Positions 15,001-27,710 are shown, numbered from the stretch's first letter. The stretch: DNA of 64,000 nucleotides from Syngnathus acus (GCF_901709675.1 NC_051101.1:2784501-2848500); one strand, 5' to 3'. Numbers and translations: made by a program. Notes: generated from the letters alone by a model not told the origin.

Positions 15001-15842
15001 ATGATCTTTGGAGAACAGACTTGCAATAAGAGGAGGATAAATCTGATGTTTGAAGAGGAAATTGAGTCACGCACATGACGGACACTCGCCAAAATCATGC
15101 CGGCCTTTTTATTAGGTAGGATGACGATACAGTATAGCCGCAGTGGGCGTTAGTTAAGGATGGGAAACCTAAGGTCCGGGGGTCATACACGGCCCCTCGA
15201 GAAGATTCGATTGGCCCGCCATGCAATTCTAAAAACAAATATAACCTCAGAAGTATTGTTATACAGAAAAACACACAAACCTCAATCAATGCTCATACTA
15301 GAGAGTATACGTTTCCCCCCCCGAAAACGAAAATTGCAATTCAGCAATAAAGATCCAACGAAAACATCATACCAACTGCACATAATGCACACATGTATAT
15401 GTAGGCCACTTCATTAGGTACACCAGCACAATAAGTGAATCAGGTTAATATGTAGATCATAATTATATTATGCGTAAAATAAAATAAGTAAAAAATAACA
15501 TAAAACAAGAAACGTTTTTTGCATAAATTAATCTAAAAAATAAAATAAATCAAATAAAAGTATTTTAAGAAGGATTCATACTCTCAGGAATAAATACACT
15601 GTCCAATTACCTTGATCACAACTACGCAGTTTTGTTAAGTCTTCGATTTTTGTATTGGGTCTCCTTTAGGACTGCAAAGGTGTAACTAATGCAGCGGCAA
15701 CGCGTCTAAAACAAGCTGAAAACGACAAAACACGTCGACATGAGTAGTCAATATCGATCCGGACGAGTAACTGACCTTTGTTGCCACTGGCAACGGAAGT
15801 CAAGCAAAGGAAGAGGAAGGAGAGACATTTCATTGTGTCCAT
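3089..15842 (-). CDS. clstn3: Calsyntenin-3, complete, 18 coding exons
   Basis: Type I neuronal membrane protein of the cadherin superfamily; calsyntenin-3 acts postsynaptically as a synapse organiser. Exons (minus strand, 5' to 3'): 15842-15776, 13905-13783, 13690-13480, 13415-13207, 12613-12464, 12260-12075, 11905-11618, 10964-10852, 9939-9780, 9001-8954, 8683-8535, 8367-8219, 5090-4864, 4748-4587, 4352-4207, 4095-3966, 3850-3666, 3241-3089. They sum to 2,856 nt (951 aa; human about 956), with matching phases and GT-AG joins. Visible: signal peptide (residues 1-20), ANKHKPWIETEYQGIV, two cadherin repeats (VNDVNEFSPVF), a laminin-G-like domain (NPVPRQRMSIGACWG), a transmembrane helix near 845-866, then WDDSALTIIVNPME, the kinesin-light-chain-binding type motif of calsyntenins. 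The short tail ending NARRY, without the long acidic block and second WDDS of calsyntenin-1/2, identifies paralogue 3. Confidence 0.96.
5143..5735. repeat. Degenerate tandem repeat in a clstn3 intron
   Basis: A block resembling 'cttttttagccagtaaa' followed by 'ccaggatcaatagctttcc' recurs near 5,146, 5,273, 5,405, 5,573 and 5,686, roughly every 110-170 bp. Each block pairs an (a/t)gccag word with a downstream gcc(t/c)(a/g)aat word. Copies are strongly diverged, so this is an old minisatellite-like array. It lies in the 3.1-kb intron between the exons at 8,219 and 5,090; the rest of that intron shows only simple repeats. Confidence 0.45.
6624..6730 (+). repeat. Fish interspersed repeat, second copy
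   Basis: It starts 'catccatccattttctatag', contains 'ccagctgactcgggc' and ends 'cgccagccaatcgcaaggga', the same word order as the repeat at 23-141. Confidence 0.6.
8879..8902 (+). repeat. (GT)n microsatellite, short
   Basis: Alternating gt run with one interruption, inside a clstn3 intron. Confidence 0.7.
10199..10512 (+). mobile_element. Mariner/Tigger-like MITE
   Basis: The left end CAGTGATCCCTCGCTACTTC and the right end GCGATAAACGAGG are imperfect inverted repeats. This terminal motif belongs to a widespread non-autonomous mariner/Tigger-type family in fish. Flanks are TA-rich, as expected of TA target duplication. No transposase frame is present. The copy lies in a clstn3 intron. Confidence 0.6.
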
Positions 15843-16599
15843 CTGGGGGAGCAGAGGTGTAGAGGGGGGTAGGATGGGGAGGGGGGGGGCAGGGGTGCAT
15901 GCAACAACAACTCATTAGCACCACAGAAGAACAAAAAAAGACAACATGCAAGAACGAGCATATTTATTGTTAACGCACAAATCCAATAAAAGGTTTGCTT
16001 TTTAATGCCGGCTCTGCTTGACACACAACACCTGCAAAAAAAGTTGGACTGGACCTTTTGACAATATTTCATGTTCTGCAAATACATAAATGATAATATT
16101 TGTATTTGGGAATGTGATATCAGCAAAACATACACTGTATCTATAAATAGCCAAATCAGAGTTTTGCAGTTTGTGCCAATGTGCGTGCGACGGCAATAAA
16201 TGGACAAAACTGCGTGTGAGTGTGTTAAGTGGGTCTTTTCCTGCCTTTTAATTGTGGTTTGTCCGATTGTGGCCGTAGCTGAGAATTGATTACTCAGGGG
16301 AGGATGGTGCGGAATGAGGGGATGAGGGTACTGAAGGTCCAATATGCTGCACCCCCTTTTGATAAGCAATATTCTACACCGCATTACCATCCTGAACACA
16401 TATTGACGTCCAGGAGGGCCTGGCCGTGGCAATGCATGTGCTCCCCACTTGTAATGCGACATGACTGCGTGATAGTGACACACATTCGAACAGCAAGAAG
16501 GAGGCTTCAATAATGGCTGCCTGGTTAAAATAAGGTGAAATGTCGCAGCAACCATGATTACGATGATGATAACGATGAAGAAAAAGGTGGTGACATTAC

Positions 16600-16970
16600 C
16601 GTGTCAGCTGCGGCAGTGATGCCTGCTCGGTACCCACAGCCCTTTTTTCTTTTTCTTTTTTAGCCTCGCAGCATCCGCTTCTCACGGTTCTGCCTCGTCT
16701 CCGTGCACACGTCCTCGTCGAGAGCAGTCCAGAAGCTCCTGGTGGTAGTGGAAGGAGCTGGTTGGTTGGGGGGGGGGGGAAAGAAGAGGACGAATCGGTG
16801 CGTAACTGGAGCGGTGCCCTTGTTTTCTCTTCTGTGGAGAAGGAAGGAGAGATTGAGTGGGAACGTTACGCTGGCGTCCCCCTCCGCCTCCTCCCCACCC
16901 GCGGTGTGCGTTAACCCGCCCACACTGCGTCCTTCTCCGGCTGCGTCCTCCCCTCGCAGGTCGGTGGCAC
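16600..16970 (-). other. clstn3: Candidate clstn3 5' UTR exon and promoter region
   Basis: The first coding exon of clstn3 starts exactly at its ATG, because a long pyrimidine tract ending CCCCCAG abuts it on the minus strand (15,843 onward). The 5' UTR must therefore come from an upstream exon. The best donor upstream is GTAATG at 16,599-16,594, preceded by a GC-rich stretch reaching about 16,970. The transcription start is not determined. Confidence 0.4.
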
Positions 16971-17029
16971 ACTGGTACTCCGGATCTTTTTTTTTTCTTT
17001 CCAAAAAGAATCACGTCATGATGTGTTGA

Positions 17030-18379
17030 CGTAAAAAAAAAGTGCATTTAATCTCATCAATACATTTCCATAACACACACGGTTTTAAACAATGACGTCA
17101 TACTTATTAGAATAAAGCAACAGGACCATTTCAGTTTTGAAATGCAGCACTTTTTTTTAATTCAGTATTAGAAAATTGTTTAAAAAAAATCACCTTCCCC
17201 ATGGGTTCCTTCCTAATTTTTTAAAGGTTTTTGTACATTTGGTAGGAATAAGGCATAAAATAAAACGAAGACCCTTGAAATAGCCATTATTCATGGTCAC
17301 GGGGTTGTGTAAAATTTGACAGGCAGTTGCTACAGGCAGTCCCTGCAGGGTGAGATGCATCACCAGCTGAGGCAGCACAGGTGAAGCACACAATGTTCCT
17401 CAGCAGCTGCTTCACGATGGGATAAATGTTCCATCAAGTGGAGGACACTTAAACTCATAACACGACTGCACCTTTTCATTTACTGTACAAAACAACACAA
17501 CTGAAGGGAGTGGCAACAATGACGTCAAAGAATAAACATCCGGGTGGGAGCAGGTTGGATAGAGTCATTTCCTTATTACAAACTACAAAACATCTCCATT
17601 ATAAAATTAAGTCTCTTTTTTCAAGCAAATGGAACAGTAGAAACATTCATGAAGACAAGGCCATGTTGAGTCGGTTGTGTCTGTACAGCAGCTCATAAAA
17701 GTGAGTGCACCCCTCGAATCAAATCAGCAGCCGTCGTCTCAACTGTTTGTTTTTACAAGCGCGCGGCAAGAGTGTTTTATCGTTACATTCCAAAAAGTGC
17801 ATTGACACCTCGCTTCCACCTCATGTGAAGCTTTGCCGCTGCTTCTGTTGTTTGGAGACAGAAAATCTAAGAATCAAGACAAAAAATTAAATAATAATAA
17901 TAATATTAGGGGCCAAGTTCAGGCTCCAAACCCGTGACTGCAGAGTGCAAATTATGTACCTCAGAGGATTTATAATAAAAAAAAAATCATACCGGAAGCG
18001 GCCGACTGACAGGCTCCCCAGTTCGCCCGTGTGGCACAATGGTCGGTAAACATTTCTCCAAAAATGTTTATAAAAGCTTCCTTACTTTTTACACAAAAAT
18101 ATATAGAGATTTATTTTCACATGAACATCTGTATATATTAGATATATATACTTAAAGGCCTTAAAATATTTTCTTTCCCGCTCCTTTTGAAAGTCACAGT
18201 TCCCTTCCGTGGATATTTTTGACCTGCAAAGGAAGCAGAGACACCCTTGAACATTTTTTTTTTCATTTCAAGTAGAATTCTCAGACAGGTTTGCATACTT
18301 TATGCAACAACGGCTATTATTTGGAGTTTCAAAAACACAGTAGACCGAATTGTACGGCGTCTGCCTACCGTGCAGTTGT
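17030..18379 (-). other. lpcat3 3' UTR and spacer to clstn3
   Basis: This follows the lpcat3 stop on the minus strand. A minus-strand AATAAA lies at 18,115-18,110. No coding exon is supported. The region also contains repeat fragments and the upstream flank of clstn3. Confidence 0.4.
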
Positions 18380-21300
18380 TTAGTCCTGCTTTAGCGGACT
18401 GCGTTCTTTCTTGGGCACCAGCGCCTTCCGCAGGTATGGCACGATTAGAAAGGCGACCAGGTAGAAAACGTGACCGCAAAAGTACACAGAGAAGTACACC
18501 TGCAACACAGAAGCAAAGACAGCCGTCACCATGGTGGACAAATTGGGACTGCTCATGACAAAACATTTATATGCAGTGGAACTGCTTTTTTTTTTTTTAA
18601 TCACCTTCTTTCACCTAAGTCAAGTGTCATCTTCATCACCTGCCTACGATCCCCACGGCAACCGCTCCATTTCCTCTGCTAATACTCAAAACGCGGTTTG
18701 AAAGAGTCTCATCAAGCTATTTTCGTCCTACGTTTTCACAAATAAGTCCCAGAAGGACCCATACAAATTCACCATCTCCATCTCGAGTTCGCCGCTCAAC
18801 CGTCCTGCCTAATTTTATAATGAAGGCATTATGACAGGCGCACTACATGCACCTTTGAAAGCAGGAGCGGGGGAACCTTTTTTTCCTATTAGCGACTGTA
18901 ACGACAGAATACATTTCTGAAAAAATATGACTACTGTTGAACAAACCTTAACTCTTATATTATGTAGGTCGGATGTATTTTTAATAGCCGCTCCTCGGAA
19001 GCTGCTGGAAGGTGAACAGCTTTGATCTTGAAAACATGCATCTTTATTCTTTTAACAGTCCGATTTTACTCCCGTAGTGTGTATTTGTTTCTTTCTGTGT
19101 GGCCTAAATACTCAAATAAACAAACGAGACTACACTTCAACTGAAAATCAACTTCCTGCGTGTTTGCAATGCACCTTGAGCCATTTATCGTAGGTGAAGA
19201 TGCAGAAGGGCACCAGCGCGTAGCCCATGAAGAGCCAGTGAACAAATTGCTGGATGACGTAGAGGAGTGGCAAAAGTGGCCCGTTGGCCAAATTTGTCAG
19301 CAGGGGACTGTCCCTCACCATCGCCTGGTACTGTCACACACAAGGACACACAATTGCACACGTCACACGAGCCAGCGATGACTTTGTCTCCTCTTAAAGT
19401 GGGCCGCTGCCAAATTAAGACCAGAGTCAATATTTAATAATAGGCGTGTTTAACATTGGATCAATATGCTTTAGTCGCTTAAGAACCAGAAGTCTCTTCA
19501 TTAAAAGGCTGTGCGGGTTGAAATGAGGCAAACGCGAATGATGATGACTTGAAAGGTCCGGAAAATATTTTCTACCCGTCGCTCGACGGTGATGATGATG
19601 TACTCCAAGGAGAAGCACATCAGGTATCCCGAGTGGAGACCGTGCCATATGGTCAGGAAGAGCAGAGTGGACACATGGGAGAGGGTCTTGTTGCCCAAAA
19701 ACTTCAGCCGTTTAAACACATGCCTGGAAAAGATCAGGGAAAAAAAAAAAAAGGGGTTAATTTTTCTTTTATCTATCGGCAGTGTTACATAATTGACTTT
19801 TCTGTACTGGGCGCCGCGCTGACCTGGCGGCCCAGGCGTTCGTGTTGATGTTGAAAGAGGCGATGGTCTCCCCGAAGAGAGGCGTGGTCTCAAAGAGCCA
19901 CACCTTCATGTTGGCGCAAGCGTCCCACTGGGGCTCGCCGTCCCTCACGCCGTTATAGCCCAGCCCGGTCAGGATGCACACACCCTCCTGCCAACGTCTC
20001 ATCATCATCAGCGCAAATCATAACCCAGCACAAAGCCTTATCTCAAATCAAGACAAAACTGATTTGATCAGATCAAAATCATAATCTATGTCGTAATCAT
20101 GTTCAACTTTTGTAGATAGTCTAAAGGAAGTATTGATTTAACAATTATATTATAAATTAGTTACGTATACCAAGAAGAGCAGCAAGTGAGTTCCGGTTGG
20201 ATTCAAAACGACTGCTGCTAACTGGGCTAAAGTTTCGTTATCTGCCATAAGGATTTATTATTTACAGCATCAATGGGGGCAATAACCAACCTGGAATTCT
20301 ACCTTTGGCCACAATGTGAAGCAGGAATCTTTTTAAGGTAAGCCATTAAAAAAAAAAGAAAACGTTTTTTTCAAAAAGTTTGCATGTTAAATATACCTGA
20401 TTTAAATTTGCAATGGCAAGTTTTTGATACAACTCCCCTTAAAAAAAAACAAAAAACATCATTGTAATCGTGCAGATGGTGGTTGATACTTACGGCTATG
20501 AGCCAGCAGGTGACATATTTATACAACATGATTTTAGCCCACATCAAAATGAATAGGCAGCGAAACCAGAATGGACGAGCCTGCGGAGAAAACACAAAAG
20601 TGACACGAGACTCGAGGCAAAACCAAACCAAAGCTTGTCCAGGAATTTAAATGCTCAAACTCACATCATACTCATCTGTCAGGAAATAGCTTTCTTGCAA
20701 ATGCGGACTAAAAATTGCAAATATGACCAGAAAAAGGAAGCCCAGAGAGAATCTCTTCACAGCTGGTAGCACGCTAGAAGAGGGATGAAACATGAGGAGG
20801 TGCGGCGAACGCAAAAATCTCAAGCGAGCCTTCGGGACAACTGCTCCACCTGTTTGGAGGTTTTCCCGGGCAGTCGCTGAGCTCCCCAGCCACCAGCTTC
20901 TGGTAACTGCGCAGCGTGAACTGCGGCCCCACTAGGAAGCCGCCGTAGAAGTAAGAGAAGCCGAGAACCTCCAGCAGCGAGGGCACGCTTGGCAGGGCGT
21001 CGCTCTTCTGCTGCGTGCTCAGCTCCGCCTGGATGTTAGAGAAACATTTTGATGGCGATGGTGGTGGTTGCGCGATCGCAACGTGGCTGCATGAAAGCCG
21101 CATTCAGAGTCAAAATTGCATAAAACTAAGAACAGCAAGTCATCCAGAGCAATGTCATTGCTATCAAATTTCAGCCAGTGAATGACACTAGCTGGTCACC
21201 ACAATAGGTACACCTGGACAATCCATAATGAGCCACTATAAGAGTGGTAGACAAAAAAAATGGGAGGGTGTGCACACTTATGCAAACAAATTATTAATGA

Positions 21301-24300
21301 GATTTTTGAACGTTCAATTAAGTTGTGTAACTTATCGGTCACATCAGCAGTGGACAAAGTTTCGAAATTCGATCTTGGTCTTATTTATCCGTATCGCCAA
21401 AACCTGGCATTTGTTAACCTCGCGGCTCAACGAATGACTCGTGCAGGTGTAGCAAGTGCAGCGGCCAGCGAGCGCACGTGGAGAAGACAAACAAAAAGCA
21501 GAAGGAAAAGCGACGACGTCAACTGACTCACTGGTTCTTTCCCGCCGTCATAGTAATCAAATGCCAAACCTGAAATCAGAAAAGCGTGAAAAGGGGCGTT
21601 AAGGATCCCTGTTAGGGTGACTAATGAATGAAATTGTGACCTTTAGCGAGGCCTCGCGGCGTGCGCAAGCGGTTAATGGCTGTGATAAAGCGCTGATAGA
21701 CGGTGGTCGTAAAACAGAAAAGCGCAGCGGCGGCGCCATGGCCCGAGGTGGTTACCGATGAGTTTGAGCGTGAGGACACAGTGAGGCATGGTCCACTTGA
21801 TGTCGTACTCCTCCGTGGCCGTGAAGTAATAGCCCGACAGCAGGTACAACTGCAGGCAAATAGATTCAAAACAAAAAGAAATTACGAAAGCATGGCCTGT
21901 TCGGAAACAAAACGGCGCAAGCAAATCAGAGGAGGAAAAAAAAAATTGAGCACGTATTCAAAACTCTGGATTTTGCAAATATGTAAATTCACAATGGCTC
22001 AATTAAAATGTCGACACGGAAAGTAAGTAAAACGGGTTACTCATTAACAGCCGATAGCGATGCTAATGGTGGAAAGCCAGAAGCGGGGAAACAATGACAA
22101 ACAAAATGAGGACTTTCACTCTTGAAAATCAAAAGTCTTGTGACACCTCTTAATTGTTTAATCACGTAGAAAGGTAGTGAGTAGGAAATAATACGGTATA
22201 TTAGAAAAGACCAAAAAAAAGCCGAGGCCACATGAGGACGGCTCACCATTTGAAAGGTGAAGCTGCTCAAGATGGCCGTCACCGTCCTTCCCATCAGCCG
22301 CAGCATTAGGAACTGCACCAGGACGCATACCGCCGAGTGATAGATCTGGGGACCTGTCGGAGCAAAAAGATTGGACCTGCTCGATTGGGTGCCTTTTGCT
22401 GACTTCTACAAGATGAGGAGCTTCTCGGTGGACACGCATGATTGAGCTTTCACTTCTTACACAAGGAGAGATTAAGAAACAGACCTGCTGTGAGATCCAA
22501 AGTGCAGCCGCCAAAAAAATAAAAGGAGAAGAAAGAGAAAGCGGATCAATGTAATATTAACGCTAGTGAATCAGTCAATGGAGGTTTTTTTCCCCCCACT
22601 TCTTTTTTGCTGTAATGACGTCACAGAAAGGCATCGTGGTTAGCAAAGAGGAAATGTCTGGCCGTTAGATTGAAACGGGAAAGTATTGTGACAACGCAGC
22701 GGTAACAAAGTAGAAGTTTGGAAGGTTCGACTGACTTTTCTCTGAGCTAATGAAAAAAAATAGAAATATCAATATCAACAGTAGCAAATAGATCAGAATG
22801 ATTCATTCTATCACATCGAGTTGCACGGAGACATTTTTTTTTGCTTTTGTCTGATTCCCCTCTCTCATGTGTTTAGCCACAAATGGCAGCCTGAGGTGGT
22901 TTTCTCCATAAATAACTGAATTTGTTGGAAAACCTTTCAAGTGGCACTCAGGCGAGGATGCTTTGCATGCAAATAAGACAAATGCACACGGCTGGCCTTG
23001 GGTGGTGAGGAGAATCGGCAAGATCGGCCGGTGGAACTGTTAATCCCAAATCTCCCATGCAAAAAAAAAAAAAAAAAAAAAAAGGGTGGGGGGGGTAAAT
23101 AGATGCTTTCATGAGCCCGATGAAGAGAGGAATGAGAAACGGATTGCAAAATCTACTGAAGAAGAAGAAGATGCAACCTCTGGGCTCTTCCTCTCAACCT
23201 CCAGGAACATAACACTTTAAAGACTCTGTGGTTGACTTTAGAGTGTCACCTGACCACGTCCAGCTTCTGAGGCCACAAGCTTGAGCTCAGCTTTGCGTGC
23301 TGTGCTAGTGTAGTATGTAAACAGTGCCTGACCTTCCGGTTAAAAGAGAGAAACCGCATGTTTGTCATAAGAAGAAAGAAATGGTAATGGTGAGTGTCCT
23401 TTCACTTGTACACTACTTTTCTGTTTTCAAGGCAGTCAAAACATTAGAGGCAATTAGTTCTATTTAAAAAAACAAACGTCTCCCTGCGCCCACTTTTCAT
23501 CTCACCAAAGTTAAACGTGGCAAGGGCCAGTCCAGAGAACGTGTGGAACAGGTGGATAATGGTGGCAGGCTGGTGGAACAAGAAATTCCGGTAGATCAGT
23601 GCAAAAGGATATCCTGTGGGACACAATCAGTGGAGCAAATTAAATGACAGTTTCATGAGGTCCAATACAAGTTGAGTTCATTTTCTATTTAAAGGGAACG
23701 ATCTTCAAACGTAAAGGTCAGGCAGAAACGAAAAAAAGAGATCCAGTGTGTAAATGAGCACAAAGGTGAGCTAAATATAGTTTCACGTGTCTTAAAACTC
23801 GGCCAATATTTTCTCTCACTTACTTGATAAGACCCTGATGACACTTTTGTATCAATTATGTATCAGAACATAAATATATAAGGAAGCTTTTAAAACTAGA
23901 CAAAACAGTTTAACACAAAACAACATGTACAAGGGAGCTCTTCTTATGTAGAGTTTTGCACGGGTGGGGTAAGGTAACAGTGAAATATTTGCAATTTGGA
24001 AGCACATAACGCGAGTTAAATGTTTCCCACGTGTGTGACTCCAGTTTTCTAAACTCGCTCCTCACTGTTCACTGCCATGAGGTCAGTGGTGTATGTCAGC
24101 AGTGACCTGCTTTGACCTACAGAAGGCACAAAACAAACTTGAATTACAACCGATAAAATTGACGTTTTTCTATGTTGGCCTGGAAAAGGGAACGCTGTAG
24201 GGTGTTTTCCTTCGGACCACTAGATTATGCAAGAACCATTAAGCAACACACAAGGACAGGGAACATGCAGACTATCAGATATAGAGCATGCAAGTTGCCT

Positions 24301-24927
24301 CGACGTGTGTCAGGGCAAAGTTCAGAAGAAAACACAGAACATTTACACTTATTGCCATGCCTGCACACTGTTTTATGTCAGCTGGACATTAGAATTGTCC
24401 GATGTATATATAAATCGCTCGTGCAACCTTATAAAGTGGTTAATTGGAGTCTTACACACGACGAGACTGTTGTTTCGACCGCTTCGTTTGAAATTTAACG
24501 TTGGCCCTAAAGTGACGACGAGATGATACATTAATCGCTGCTCAAAAGTTGTTTGACCGTTAGCATCGTTGTCTTAATATTGAGAGCCAAATAAATTGAT
24601 AAGCCTTTCACACGTTTTGACGGGTTTTATATTTGAAAGGCGCGGTTTGTAGACAAGCACAATATTTAACAAAGCAGGCCAGTTTCTACAGGTAAACTCA
24701 GATTAAATCTGTCACAACAATCCGTGGAAGACATTATGATATCAGTTCAACGTAACAACACGCTCGTTGCAAATAAGCAAAACCAATATGCAGTCTCAAC
24801 CAGGGTTGGTGATGACCCGAATTTGTAAAATGAAAAACTTACCGATTAAAATTGATAATATTAAGCGAACCGCAGGCTCAGAAGAACCCAAAGACTCGGA
24901 TAGATTCTCCAGCCAGGGAGCCGCCAT
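18380..24927 (-). CDS. lpcat3: Lysophospholipid acyltransferase 5 (LPCAT3/MBOAT5), complete, 12 coding exons
   Basis: Multi-pass ER enzyme of the MBOAT family that re-acylates lysophosphatidylcholine and related lysophospholipids with polyunsaturated acyl-CoA (Lands cycle). Exons (minus): 24927-24843, 23613-23506, 22353-22247, 21849-21756, 21569-21532, 21028-20850, 20773-20665, 20580-20494, 19987-19824, 19723-19576, 19330-19175, 18499-18380. They sum to 1,395 nt (464 aa; human 487) and all phases join. The start MAAPWLENLS sits in a CpG-rich first exon. Diagnostic blocks include YDIKWTMPHCVLTLKLIG, FSYFYGGFLVGPQF, the SFNINTNAW motif (catalytic Asn about 315) and TIWHGLHSGY (catalytic His about 351). 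Synteny with clstn3 and tpi1 supports the call. The C-terminus reads PLKQD rather than the human KKME dilysine signal. Confidence 0.96.
23059..23096 (+). repeat. Poly-A tract followed by G run
   Basis: A run of about 23 A followed by 'gggtggggggggt' in an lpcat3 intron; it may be a decayed retroposon tail, but no body is evident. Confidence 0.5.
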
Positions 24928-25525
24928 CTTTACTGTGGGCGGAAACGTCCCTTCCCTTCGCGACGGGTCACTCAATGAACTCTACTGATACGTAGCGCTC
25001 ATGACACGCGCAGACAAAGTAAACGACGTTGCGTGGGAACCCGCTGTGGTTCGGCCCCCTCCGAGCTCTCAAAAATGAACAATTCTGCCCTCCTTCGACG
25101 GCGTCGGGTTAGCGAACCAGTTGGGGCAACGTCGGACCACGTAATTTTTAATATGCATCAGGACAGCAGGATCTGATTGGATGAAGAAAAAGAGTCCATC
25201 GCTCCCAGCCAATAGTGCAGCGCGTCTACGAATATTAACGAGCAGTCCCTTAAATGAATGATTTTTCACGGTAGCGTATTCAAATATAATGCTTTGTCAT
25301 GTGTTTGGTTGTTTCGGGGGATTACCATGATGGTTTTTAATTAATTTTTTCCAAAGAACAAAATACTCCAAAACAAAAAAAAACGTTAAACGGAGCAAGT
25401 GTGCCTCCGTGTGGATAGAAACGAGAACTACACTGGGTACATGATACGTAAACATAAGCAATGTGCTTTTATCATCAACTCGATCTAAGATACTAATCAA
25501 TAACGACTGGTCGGGCGATGTATAT

Positions 25526-25690
25526 TTGATTTCACAGAGTAAGGAGGGTTTCTCTTTAAGAGAAACCTGCTAGACAAATATCTAAAGAGTTTTACATTCC
25601 GAATTATTTCAAGGCACCGGTGTTGTATTTATATCGGTTGCTCTCTTAGTTTTGGTCACGGTGTCGTATAGCGTTCTTTTTTTTTTTTCC
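25526..25690 (+). repeat. Flank element 1, left copy
   Basis: From 'gatttcacagagtaaggagg' to 'gtcgtatagcgttctttt'. It matches 54,834-54,995 closely by eye in the same orientation, so the two copies bracket the zinc-finger array. Confidence 0.65.
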
Positions 25691-25731
25691 TGTTCCCTAA
25701 AAAAGGAAATATTCACGACACAATAGTGTTG

Positions 25732-25852
25732 GCTCGTGAGTGAACGAGTCGTTCAAAAGAACAAATCTTTTCAGTGAACGATTCGTTTGAACAAATCTTT
25801 TGAGAGAACTGATTCTAAATATTCAGTTCACTTAAGAATAAGAATGCACATC
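25732..25852 (+). repeat. Flank element 2, left copy
   Basis: From 'gctcgtgagtgaacgagtcg' onward with repeated self-complementary 'gaacgattcgtt' words. It matches 54,572-54,746 in the same orientation and resembles a DNA-transposon-derived fish repeat; no transposase frame is seen. Confidence 0.6.
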
Positions 25853-26089
25853 ACTACGTTTCCTCTCCACCAATCACAGACCTTGGAGGGAAATTTGAAT
25901 TTCCAAAATGTTTGTTCGCTTCATTTTCCTTCACCTGTGTCATTTCTCTCCGGGCCTTCAGTTTGTTGGCAAAATACTTTGGACACTTTCTGTAGAGATG
26001 ATCAGTTTCTTCACAGAGATTGCACTTTCTGCCATTGGTACACTCTTCAAAAGTATGACCAATTATTCTACATTTCCGGCATATAATTT

Positions 26090-26730
26090 ACGATATTTGC
26101 CGATATCTTAAAGCCTGCTGTGATTCATTCACGATACATCACGATATAGTGCTCTACGATCGATATAGAACAATATCCTGATTTATAACAATTCATACGC
26201 AAAATCAACAAGGTACTGCAAACTCTTTATTTAGGAAATTACAAGAGTATTGTAGTATACAAAGTGCTTATTTTAACACTGAACTTGATCAAATTCCTAT
26301 ATTTTTTCTCATATAAGTAAGTAAAGAAAAATGAATATTCTTTCTTTTTTGTAATACCATTAACTTTAAAGTGCATTACTGAACTATTTAATTACAAAAC
26401 AAAAATAAGTTCTTTATAATGAATGAAGCCCAAAGTGGAGCGAATTTCCTCGTCTTCTTGGACACTAGCCATAGCACCAGCCCAGGAGCCGCGTAGTTGT
26501 CGGCTCCCCTTTCACGTGCCTGCCCTGCTCACAACACAACACGCCGCGCACTGCTCCCGGAAAGAGGAAGCAAGCAACAATGAACTGGATTTCAAAATAA
26601 AGTCGCATCTAATGTCCGAGGTCAGAAACGGCCGATATAGATCGATGTTTACGTTTAGCATCGATGCCAACAAATTGTAGAGCATTATATCGATTAATCG
26701 ATGTGTATCGATGAATCGTTACACCCCTAC
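26090..26730 (+). mobile_element. Non-autonomous hAT-like element, one clear end
   Basis: The right end reads 'gatgaatcgttacacccct', the reverse complement of the usual 'aggggtgtaacgattcatc' hAT-type terminus. Related 'acgatatatcgat'-like words occur at 26,100-26,170. The left terminus is not recognisable, so the left boundary is approximate. Confidence 0.45.
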
Positions 26731-26930
26731 TAAACAACTATTAAATGACACAAAAGTAAATTAAAGTAATTTACCACAGTAGATTCTGGAACAAAATTAT
26801 AAGGTTATTTATAACACAATACCTACTAAGTCACTATTTCCTCCACAAAGTGAGCCAAGTTCACTGCCACTTCGGGCTGAGAACTTGCGACTCAGTAGAG
26901 GCGATCGCCTTCCTAGCCAAAAGACCGACA

Positions 26931-26972
26931 GAACAGATACTACACATGAACTTAGCCAAAAGGCCGAGTAGC
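26931..26972 (-). pseudogene. U2 snRNA 5'-end fragment
   Basis: On the minus strand, CTCGGCCTTTTGGCTAAG followed by GTGTAGTATCTGTTC matches the highly conserved 5' end of U2 snRNA (branch-point recognition region) with about three mismatches over 42 nt. The remaining U2 sequence, including the Sm site and 3' stem-loops, is absent, so it is a truncated pseudogene. It ends exactly where repeat unit A begins. A second, weaker match (GGTCTTTTGGCTAGGA) lies just downstream on the minus strand, near 26,910-26,927. Confidence 0.8.
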
Positions 26973-27567
26973 AGCATATGAGTTTGAGACTTCAATAAGA
27001 ATACTGTGAAGTAAACAACTCTTTGATGAAATGTCTTAATGCATCTCAAGAACAATTTAAAGTGTTATTAGCAAGGTAAAGTAACAACAACAAAAAAGTT
27101 GAAGAAAAATGGGGGATGTCCAACACTATTTTTTTTCTTCATTTTATTGATCCACATGAACATGAAAAGCTGAACAAAACCAAACCCTAAACAGACACTA
27201 AAAAAACTAAGCAACTTGTGCTGAATAAGAATTAAAACTAATTGCAGTTAAAACCACAACTAAAACCAAAATAAACATCAAGTATAATGCCACATACAGA
27301 ACTATTATCATCCCGAGGCTGGTTAACTATATTTTCAAATTCAGTACTAAAACGAAAATATGAACTTCTCACTGTAGTAAAGGAAAGGAGTTCAGCATCT
27401 CAATCAAAAGGTATGTACATACTAGAATAGAATTATCATTGATGCATCAACTCAGAGTCTGCTCAAATAGAAGGTGAGAACTTCATGGATCTTTGCTCAT
27501 CTCCCCAAGACACTCAGAATTTTCAATAGAGACTCTTTGACAAGTGACTGAGCAAGCAACAGGGTTA

Positions 27568-27710
<143 letters not shown>

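Noticed and set aside
15830-16555. 241-codon minus-strand frame upstream of clstn3
   Set aside because: It overlaps the signal-peptide exon in a different frame and reads through the polypyrimidine tract and AG acceptor; low-complexity composition.
16660-17047. Overlapping frames on both strands in the clstn3 promoter area
   Set aside because: GC-rich 5' flank gives chance open frames on several strands; none matches a known family.
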